34,304 nucleotides of DNA from SCTD01 sp038256525. Lineage in GTDB: Bacteria > Actinomycetota > Actinomycetes > Mycobacteriales > SCTD01. The notes under the pieces were generated by a model, which was not told where the DNA came from, did not search any database, and was given only the letters and a program-made list of their open reading frames with translations. This document shows positions 6,753 through 12,831 of the stretch, piece by piece (position 1 is the first letter of the stretch; every line of letters begins with the position of its first letter). Position numbers and translations under genes: made by a program. Where the stretch lies: positions 1-34,304 of the forward strand of contig JBBSKF010000016.1 in NCBI GenBank assembly GCA_038256525.1. Reading direction: 5' to 3'.

Positions 6753-8024
6753 GTGCCCGTCGCGCCACCGCTCCGAGCCCCGTCAAGAACGCGCCTCATG
6801 CAGTGGGTCGCCGCCGTCGGCGTGCTCACCCTCGCCGGCTGCCTCACGGCCGACCCGCAGGCCCGATCCGGCGCCGAGGCACTGCGCCTCGCCACCGCCG
6901 ATGCGCCCGTCCCGGCGCCCGTCGCCTCTGCCCCGCCCGCCGCAGCCGCGGCGCCGGACCGGGCGCGGTCAGCGGTCGTCGTGCCAGTGCGTGAGCTCGA
7001 CGTGCGGCGGCGCCCGGACGTGCTCGTCACGCGCGCCGAACCGCTCCCGGCCGAGTCGATCTCCCAGCTGGCCGCGCTGTCCCCCGAGGGCGGCGTGGTC
7101 ACCTTCCGGGCCGGCATGGTGCGGGTCGGTGACAAGGACGTACGCGCCGTCGGCGTCGACCCGTCCACCTTCCGGGCCTTCACCGCGGAGGGGACGGCCG
7201 AGGCCACCGCCGTCTGGGAGTCGATCGCGAGGGGGGAGGCTGTCGTCTCCCATGAAGTCGGCAAGGCGCTCGCCCTCACCCTCGGCCAGCCGATGCCGGT
7301 CGCTGCGCCTGGCAGCGCGCCCCTGTCGCTGCGCCTCGGCGCGCTCGCCACCACCGGCGTGCCCGGCGCCGACATCGTCGTCGGTGAGGACACCGCCCAG
7401 GCACTGGGCCTGCCGATGTCCACGGCCATGCTGCTGACGGTCGGCAAGGACGGCGGGGGCAAGGAGAAGGACCCGGTCGTGCTCGCCGGCAAGGTCCGCA
7501 CCATCACCGGCGAGGCAGCGCAGGTCGACCTGCTGACCGCGCCGGTGAGCAATCCGGTGGCGCTGCTCACCGGGGCCAAGGCCGCGAAGGCCTTCGGGGC
7601 CTTCTCCTACCGCTACTTCCCGGACGGGACGATCGAGCCGGACGCCAAGTGGGTGCGCTCCAACATCCAGTCCGGCACGGTGCCGATCATGGGCCGGGTC
7701 ACCTGCCACAAGCTGATGCTCCCGCAGCTGCGCGGGGCCCTGCAGGCCGTCGTCGACGCGGGGCTCGGCGACCAGCTGAAGACCTTCGACGGCTGCTACG
7801 TCCCGCGCTTCATCGAGAGCAATCCGGAGAACTCGATCTCCCTGCACACCTGGGGGATCGCTATCGACATGGACGCGGCGACCAACTACCGCGGCATCCG
7901 GGGCACGATGCATCCCGAGATCGTCAACATCTTCAAGCGCTGGGGCTTTCGCTGGGGTGGCGACTGGGCCTACACCGACCCGATGCACTTCGAGCTCGCT
8001 GCCCTGATGACCAAGCCTCGCTGA
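6753..8024 (+). CDS. Lipoprotein with C-terminal M15 (VanY-type) peptidase domain
   Basis: About 423 residues. A basic start (PPLRAPSRTR) and hydrophobic stretch lead to lipobox LAGC with Cys30, so it should be lipid-anchored on the outer face of the membrane. An Ala/Pro linker follows (about 45-72). Residues about 80-230 resemble the extracytoplasmic core of MacB/FtsX-type permeases (AVGVDPSTFRAF, GEAVVSHEVGKAL, ADIVVGEDTAQALGL), but no transmembrane helices follow; this is a by-eye similarity. Residues about 285-423 are an M15 D-Ala-D-Ala carboxypeptidase-like domain with SISLHTWGIAIDMD (His365, Asp372) and WGGDWAYTDPMHFE (His412, Glu414), the zinc and catalytic positions, implying cutting of peptidoglycan peptides. 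GTG 6753 is chosen because GGGAG lies 9 nt upstream; ATG 6798 would remove the basic region. It follows whiD after 118 nt. Confidence 0.85.
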   Translation: MPVAPPLRAPSRTRLMQWVAAVGVLTLAGCLTADPQARSGAEALRLATADAPVPAPVASAPPAAAAAPDRARSAVVVPVRELDVRRRPDVLVTRAEPLPAESISQLAALSPEGGVVTFRAGMVRVGDKDVRAVGVDPSTFRAFTAEGTAEATAVWESIARGEAVVSHEVGKALALTLGQPMPVAAPGSAPLSLRLGALATTGVPGADIVVGEDTAQALGLPMSTAMLLTVGKDGGGKEKDPVVLAGKVRTITGEAAQVDLLTAPVSNPVALLTGAKAAKAFGAFSYRYFPDGTIEPDAKWVRSNIQSGTVPIMGRVTCHKLMLPQLRGALQAVVDAGLGDQLKTFDGCYVPRFIESNPENSISLHTWGIAIDMDAATNYRGIRGTMHPEIVNIFKRWGFRWGGDWAYTDPMHFELAALMTKPR

Positions 8025-8026
8025 AC

Positions 8027-8048
8027 CGCCGGCTCACCAGCGCCGGCG
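8027..8048. terminator. Candidate bidirectional terminator between convergent genes
   Basis: CGCCGGC (8027-8033), 8-nt loop, GCCGGCG (8042-8048) form a perfect 7-bp GC stem spanning the 9-nt gap between the lipoprotein stop (8024) and the convergent flavoprotein stop (8034). It lacks a U-tract. Confidence 0.35.
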
Positions 8049-9551
8049 CAGCACCGCCCGGGCGGCATTTCTCCCGCACATCCCGTGCACCCCACCGCCG
8101 GGGTGGGAGGCCGCCCCGCACATCCACAACCCGCGTACCGGCAGTCGGTATGACGACCAGCCCGCCACCGGCCGGAAGAACAGCAGCTGGTCCGGGCTCG
8201 CCGATCCCCCGCCGGTATCGCCGCCGACCAGGTTGGGATCGCGGTCCTGCAGGCCCAGCGGAGTGATGACGGTGGTGTCCACGATGCTGCTGCGCAGACC
8301 GGGCGCGTGCTGCTCGAGGCGGTCGAGGATGAGGTCGGCGAACCGCGGTGCCCAGTCGGCGCCGGCGTCCGTCGGCCGGGCCGGGCAGTGGCACTCCACC
8401 CACAGGCTCGCCCCGCCGGCCGGCACCCGGGTCGGGTCGGCGCGATCCTGCTGGCCCAGGATCAGCTGCGGGGCGCTCGGCAGCCGGTTCCGGCGCACCT
8501 GCGCCTGACTCGTAGCCAGCTCGTCGAGGTTCCCGGTGACGTGCACGACGACGCTGTCGGTCAGGGCAGCGTCGGCCCACGGGGCCGGCCGGTCCAGGTC
8601 GACGTCCAGCCGGAAGTAGCCGCTGGTGTAGCGGTGCCGGCGCAGACTGGCGAGCCACGGGCCGGGCAGGTGCTGCTCGCCGACGAGGTCGCGGGCGAGG
8701 ATCGCCGGTGCGACGTCGGCGACGACCGCGCGCCGAGCCGCGAGGCCCGAGCCGTCAGCGGTGACGACGCCCACCGCCCGGCCGCCACGGACCACGACCC
8801 GCCGGACGTCGACACCGGTCCGCACGACGACGCCGGCCTCTTCGGCGACCTCGACCAGCGCCTCGGCGAGCCGGCCGGCGCCGCCCACCGGCACCGGCAT
8901 CCCGTGCACCTGCGCGGCCATGGCCAGCAGCAGCGCGGGCGGCGTCGAGCCGGCCGCGTCGACCGCGACGTCGGCGTGCGTGCCGATTCCGGCCAGCAGC
9001 ATCCGTCCGGCGTCGGTCGCGAAGTGGTGGGCGACGAAGGCCTCGACCGGCTCGAGCAACGTGCGTGCGGTCTGCAGGCCTTCTCGGGCGCCGCGCAGTC
9101 GGGCGGCGGTCTTCAGCAGCGGCAGCGGGGCCCCCACGGGGCCGAGCATCGCGGAGAACAGCCGGCTGCCGAGCCGGTGCCACCAGGCGACCAGGTCGAG
9201 CCAGGCCGGGCCGTCGACGCCGAGCCCGGCCGCGGTGTCGTGCTCCCGCCGGTGCAGCACGGCCGCCGCAACGGTGGGGTCCCACACCTCGGCGATCGGG
9301 CTGCCGGTGTGCGCCCAGCCGACCCGCCGGTCCAGGCCCAGCTCGGCGAAGACCGGGCTGGTGTGCAGCAGGCCGTAGAAGGCCGAGCCCCAGTCGTGGA
9401 CGTAGCCGTGCCCGGAGGTCTCGCTGCCGATCGCCCCGCCCGCGACCTCGCGGCGCTCGAGCACCTCGACACTCCAGCCGGCCCGGGCGAGCACGGTGGC
9501 GGCGACCAGCCCGTTGGGCCCCGAGCCGATGACCACCGCGTCGACTGTCAC
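8034..9551 (-). CDS. Phytoene desaturase-like FAD-dependent oxidoreductase
   Basis: A 505-residue flavoprotein of the phytoene dehydrogenase/amine oxidase superfamily (COG1233 type). The N-terminal Rossmann motif is VVIGSGPNGLVAATVLARAG (7-26) with the ribose-binding acid in VLERRE, and the C-terminus has the second FAD motif LWMCGAASHPGGGVHGMCGRNAA, split as GLWMCGAASHPGGG and VHGMCGRNAA. The middle substrate domain is diverse, so the substrate (carotenoid, or an amine or alkyl chain as in PYROXD2-like proteins) cannot be assigned. No other carotenoid genes are in view. GTG 9551 starts 12 nt before the Rossmann strand; the Shine-Dalgarno is weak. It lies 67 nt behind groEL on the same strand, so readthrough from the heat-shock unit is possible. 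Confidence 0.85.
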   Translation of the reverse strand: MTVDAVVIGSGPNGLVAATVLARAGWSVEVLERREVAGGAIGSETSGHGYVHDWGSAFYGLLHTSPVFAELGLDRRVGWAHTGSPIAEVWDPTVAAAVLHRREHDTAAGLGVDGPAWLDLVAWWHRLGSRLFSAMLGPVGAPLPLLKTAARLRGAREGLQTARTLLEPVEAFVAHHFATDAGRMLLAGIGTHADVAVDAAGSTPPALLLAMAAQVHGMPVPVGGAGRLAEALVEVAEEAGVVVRTGVDVRRVVVRGGRAVGVVTADGSGLAARRAVVADVAPAILARDLVGEQHLPGPWLASLRRHRYTSGYFRLDVDLDRPAPWADAALTDSVVVHVTGNLDELATSQAQVRRNRLPSAPQLILGQQDRADPTRVPAGGASLWVECHCPARPTDAGADWAPRFADLILDRLEQHAPGLRSSIVDTTVITPLGLQDRDPNLVGGDTGGGSASPDQLLFFRPVAGWSSYRLPVRGLWMCGAASHPGGGVHGMCGRNAARAVLRRRW

Positions 9552-9618
9552 AGCCGCGAGATTGTCACATCGGCAGATCGCCGCCTGGACACCCCGACGC
9601 AGGAGCCGAGAGAAGTGC

Positions 9619-11256
9619 CTAGTGCGAGTGCCCGTGACCGCCGTGGCCGGCGTCGGCGGGCTCCTCCTCGCGCTTGTCCGCCACAAGCGTCTCGGTCGTC
9701 AGCAGCATGCTGGCGATCGAGGCGGCGTTGCGGACGGCCGAGCGGGTGACCTTGACCGGGTCGACGATGCCCTGCTTGACCAGGTCGCCGTACTCTCCGG
9801 TGGCCGCGTTGAGGCCCATCAGCTTCGAGCCCTTCTTGCCGAGCCCCATCTCGCGAGCCCGGTTGACAGCAACGCGGCCCTCGAGACCCGCGTTGGCGGC
9901 GATCCAGTAGGCCGGCTCGTCGAGGGCGCGCCGCACGATGCGTACGCCCGTGCGCTCGTCGCCCTCCAGACCGAGGTCGCCATCCAGGACGGCAGCCGCG
10001 TGGATGAGCGCGGCGCCGCCGCCGGGGACGATGCCCTCCTCGACCGCGGCCTTGGTCGCGGAGATGGCGTCCTCGAGCCGGTGCTTGCGCTCCTTGAGCT
10101 CGGTCTCGGTGTGGGCGCCGACCTTGATGACGCCGATCCCGCCGGCGAGCTTGGCCAGGCGCTCCTGGAGCTTCTCCTTGTCCCAGTCGGAGTCGCTCTT
10201 GTCGATCTCGCGACGGATCTGGGCGATCCGGCCGGAGACGTCCTCGGAGGCGCCGTTGCCGTCGACGATCGTCGTCAGCTCCTTGGTCACCGTGATGGTG
10301 CGGGCCCGGCCGAGCACCTCGAGGCCGACCTGGTCGAGCTTGAGGCCGATATCGGCCGACACGACCTGTGCTCCGGTGAGCACCGCGATGTCCTGCATCA
10401 TCGCCTTGCGGCGATCCCCGAAACCGGGCGCCTTGACGGCCGCGACCTTGACGGTCTTGCGGATCGAGTTGACGACCAGCGTCGACAGTGCTTCGCCGTC
10501 GACGTCCTCGGCCACGATGAGCAGCGGCTTCTGCGAGGCGACGACCTTCTCGAGCAGCGGCAGCAGCTCGGCGAGCGCACTGACCTTGCCGTTGACGATG
10601 AGGATGTGGGCGTCCTCGAGCACCGACTCCATGCGCTCGGGGTCGGTCACGAAGTACGGGCTGATGTAGCCCTTGTCGAACTGCATCCCCTCGGTGAGCT
10701 CGAGCTCGAGACCGGTGGTCTGGCTCTCCTCGACCGTGATGACGCCGTCCTTGCCGACCTTGTCGATGGCCTCGGCGACCAGCTGGCCGACCAGGGCGTC
10801 CTGGGCGGACAGGCCGGCCACAGCGGCAACCTCGTCGTGGGTCTGCACCTCGGTGGCGGCCGCGATGAGCGCGGTGTTGACCGCCTCGACGGCCGCGTCG
10901 ATGCCGACCTTGAGGCTCATCGGGTTGGCGCCGGCCGCGACGGCCCGCAGGCCCTCGTGGACCATCGACTGGCCGAGCACGGTCGCCGTGGTCGTGCCGT
11001 CACCGGCGACGTCGTTGGTCTTGGTGGCGACCTCCTTGGCGAGCTGCGCACCCATGTTCTCGTGGGGGTCGGCGAGCTCGACCTCCCGGGCGATGGTCAC
11101 GCCGTCGTTGGTGATCGTCGGTCCGCCGTAGGCCTTGGCGATGACGACGTTGCGGCCCTTCGGGCCGAGCGTCACCTTCACGGCGTTGGCGAGCTGGTCG
11201 ACGCCGCGCTCGAGCGAGCGGCGGGCGTCCTCGGAGAAACTCAGAGTCTTTGCCAT
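9619..11256 (-). CDS. groEL: Chaperonin GroEL (GroEL1 type, His-rich tail)
   Basis: A 545-residue Hsp60 chaperonin that encloses and folds proteins with ATP and GroES. Family landmarks: VTLGPKGRNVVI, GDGTTTATVLGQSM, the apical and hinge regions, and GGGAALIHA. The tail is not the usual Gly-Gly-Met repeat but ends GHGGHGHSH, with four His in the last nine residues. Such His-rich tails are typical of the actinobacterial GroEL1 copy that sits with groES, and they imply a second, GGM-tailed groEL elsewhere (inference). ATG is preceded by AAAGGA. It lies 90 nt behind groES with a strong hairpin between them. Confidence 0.98.
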   Translation of the reverse strand: MAKTLSFSEDARRSLERGVDQLANAVKVTLGPKGRNVVIAKAYGGPTITNDGVTIAREVELADPHENMGAQLAKEVATKTNDVAGDGTTTATVLGQSMVHEGLRAVAAGANPMSLKVGIDAAVEAVNTALIAAATEVQTHDEVAAVAGLSAQDALVGQLVAEAIDKVGKDGVITVEESQTTGLELELTEGMQFDKGYISPYFVTDPERMESVLEDAHILIVNGKVSALAELLPLLEKVVASQKPLLIVAEDVDGEALSTLVVNSIRKTVKVAAVKAPGFGDRRKAMMQDIAVLTGAQVVSADIGLKLDQVGLEVLGRARTITVTKELTTIVDGNGASEDVSGRIAQIRREIDKSDSDWDKEKLQERLAKLAGGIGVIKVGAHTETELKERKHRLEDAISATKAAVEEGIVPGGGAALIHAAAVLDGDLGLEGDERTGVRIVRRALDEPAYWIAANAGLEGRVAVNRAREMGLGKKGSKLMGLNAATGEYGDLVKQGIVDPVKVTRSAVRNAASIASMLLTTETLVADKREEEPADAGHGGHGHSH

Positions 11257-11278
11257 GCGAGTCCTTTCGACGAAGAGT

Positions 11279-11315
11279 GACGCCCCGGGTCCCCGTTGGG
11301 GAGCTCCGGGGCGTC
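11279..11315 (-). promoter_or_regulatory. Strong hairpin in the groES-groEL intergenic region
   Basis: GACGCCCCGG (11279-11288) and CCGGGGCGTC (11306-11315) pair perfectly over 10 bp. The 17-nt loop can form a second stem, CCCC-GTT-GGGG. It lies 22 nt before groEL in the transcript. It could be a processing site, stabiliser of one cistron, or attenuator; processing between these cistrons is reported for mycobacteria. No U-tract follows. Confidence 0.6.
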
Positions 11316-11346
11316 GCGTGCTGACGTGCGGTGGGGGTGGTGCTGG

Positions 11347-11652
11347 TCAGTCCTCGATCACGGCGAGCACGTCGCGGGCGGAGAGCACGAGGTACTCCTC
11401 GCCGGCGTACTTCACCTCGGTGCCGCCGTACTTGCTGTAGAGCACCTTGTCGCCGACCTGGACGTCGAGCGGAACGCGGGTGCCGTCCTCGAACCGACCC
11501 GGGCCGACGGCCAGGACGATGCCCTCCTGCGGCTTCTCCTTGGCGGTGTCGGGGATGACCAGGCCTGAAGCGGTGGTGCTCTCGGCGTCGACAGCCTGGA
11601 CCACGAGGCGGTCCTCGAGCGGCTTGATGGCGACCTTCGTTGCGGTGGTCAC
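11347..11652 (-). CDS. groES: Co-chaperonin GroES
   Basis: A 101-residue Hsp10 lid for GroEL. It shows KVAIKPLEDRLVV, the mobile loop ESTTASGLVIPDTA that contacts GroEL, the roof and core segment GIVLAVGPGR, and the end YLVLSARDVLAVIED. GTG 11652 is set by an excellent AGGAGG Shine-Dalgarno 5 nt away. It heads the groES-groEL unit under a CIRCE operator, 116 nt after tsaD. Confidence 0.98.
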   Translation of the reverse strand: MTTATKVAIKPLEDRLVVQAVDAESTTASGLVIPDTAKEKPQEGIVLAVGPGRFEDGTRVPLDVQVGDKVLYSKYGGTEVKYAGEEYLVLSARDVLAVIED

Positions 11653-11726
11653 GAATCCTCCTGAGCTGGCAGTTGATGGAGCGGACCGGGCGTCTGCCGT
11701 CGCGGGGATCAGATGTCCGGCTGCTG

Positions 11727-11753
11727 CTGGCACTCTAGCCCGTCGAGTGCCAG
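11727..11753. promoter_or_regulatory. CIRCE operator (HrcA binding site)
   Basis: CTGGCACTC (11727-11735), 9-nt spacer, GAGTGCCAG (11745-11753): a perfect 9-9-9 inverted repeat matching the CIRCE consensus, about 75 nt upstream of groES. HrcA binds it and releases it on heat shock. hrcA itself is not in the window. Confidence 0.95.
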
Positions 11754-11761
11754 GAGGACAA
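11732..11761 (-). promoter_or_regulatory. groES-groEL promoter overlapped by CIRCE
   Basis: On the minus strand TTGTCC (11756-11761), 18-nt spacer and TAGAGT (11732-11737) form a sigma-70-type promoter. Its -10 lies inside the left arm of CIRCE and its -35 just outside the right arm, so HrcA binding would block polymerase directly. Confidence 0.65.
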
Positions 11762-11768
11762 ACGAACG

Positions 11769-12803
11769 TCAGCGGCAGACCACGTCCCGCACGTCCATCG
11801 CACTGTCCGCTGGCAGCTCCAGCGCACTGGGGGCGATCCCGGCCGTGACCAGGCAAGAGCCCAGCGCCGCCACCATGGCGCCGTTGTCGGTGCACAGTCC
11901 CGGGCGCGGTACGCGCAGCGTGATCCCCGCGGCAGCGCAGCGCTGCGCGGCCAGCGCCCGCAGCCGGCTGTTGGCCGCGACCCCGCCGCCGAGCAGCAGG
12001 TGGCCGACGCCGTGCTCCCGACACGCCCGCACCGCCTTCGCGGTCAGCACGTCCACCACCGCCTCCTGAAAGCTCGCACAGACATCGGCGACTGGAACCG
12101 GCTCGCCCGCCGCCTGTCTCGCCTCGACCCAGCGCGCCACCGCCGTCTTCAGCCCGCTGAAGGACACGTCGTACGACGGGTCGCGCGCCATCGAGCGCGG
12201 GAACGCGATCGCCTCCCGAGCACCCTGTGCGGCCAACCGGTCCACCACCGGCCCACCCGGGAAGCCCAGGCCCAGCAGCCGGGCGACCTTGTCGAACGCC
12301 TCGCCGGCCGCGTCGTCGACGGTGGCGCCGAGCGGGTCCATCGCCTGGGTCACGTTCTCCACCAGCAGCAGGCTCGAGTGGCCACCGGAGACGAGCAGCA
12401 CCACGCAGGGCTCGGGCAGCGAGCCGTGCTCCAGCACGTCGACGGCCACGTGGGCGGCGAGGTGGTTGACGCCGTAGAGCGGCAGGTCCAGCGCGAGGGC
12501 GTAGGCCTTGGCTGCGGCGACGCCCACGAGCAGGGCGCCCTGCAGACCGGGGCCGGCGGTCACCGCGACCGCGTCGAGGTCGGCCAGCTCGATCCCCGCG
12601 GTGTCCAGGGCCCGCCGGACGGTCGGGACCATCGCCTCCAGGTGGGCGCGGCTGGCGACCTCGGGGACCACCCCGCCGAACCGCGCGTGCTGCTCGACGC
12701 TGCTCGCGACGGCGTCGGCGAGCAGCGTCATCCCGCGGACGATGCCGATCCCGGTCTCGTCGCAGGAGGTCTCGATCCCGAGGACCAGCGGCTCGTCGCT
12801 CAC
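11769..12803 (-). CDS. tsaD: tRNA threonylcarbamoyladenosine synthase subunit TsaD
   Basis: With TsaB and TsaE, transfers threonylcarbamoyl-AMP to A37 of ANN-reading tRNAs (t6A). At 344 residues it has standard length. ASKHA-fold motifs: GIETSCDETGIGIV (9-22), metal-binding His114 and His118 in VNHLAAHV, SGGHSSLLL, DDAAGEAFDKVARLLGL and LCTDNGAMVAALG. The GTG start has TACGCT 7 nt upstream and no Shine-Dalgarno, pointing to a leaderless transcript. In related genomes rimI directly precedes it; here a 2.7-kb tyrosinase-VWA gene intervenes. Confidence 0.97.
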   Translation of the reverse strand: MSDEPLVLGIETSCDETGIGIVRGMTLLADAVASSVEQHARFGGVVPEVASRAHLEAMVPTVRRALDTAGIELADLDAVAVTAGPGLQGALLVGVAAAKAYALALDLPLYGVNHLAAHVAVDVLEHGSLPEPCVVLLVSGGHSSLLLVENVTQAMDPLGATVDDAAGEAFDKVARLLGLGFPGGPVVDRLAAQGAREAIAFPRSMARDPSYDVSFSGLKTAVARWVEARQAAGEPVPVADVCASFQEAVVDVLTAKAVRACREHGVGHLLLGGGVAANSRLRALAAQRCAAAGITLRVPRPGLCTDNGAMVAALGSCLVTAGIAPSALELPADSAMDVRDVVCR

Positions 12804-12810
12804 CCGGGCG

Positions 12811-12816
12811 AGCGTA
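12811..12816 (-). promoter_or_regulatory. -10 element for a leaderless tsaD transcript
   Basis: Minus-strand TACGCT, 7 nt, then GTG 12803. It lies in the 28-nt gap after the tyrosinase-VWA stop, so tsaD may be transcribed independently of that gene. Confidence 0.45.
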
Positions 12817-12831
12817 GGGGGCCGTCGGGCG

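Noticed and set aside
9496..11280. Long open frame (594 codons) on the plus strand opposite groEL
   Set aside because: It is a GC-rich codon-position shadow of groEL, has no recognisable domain, and groEL is certain.
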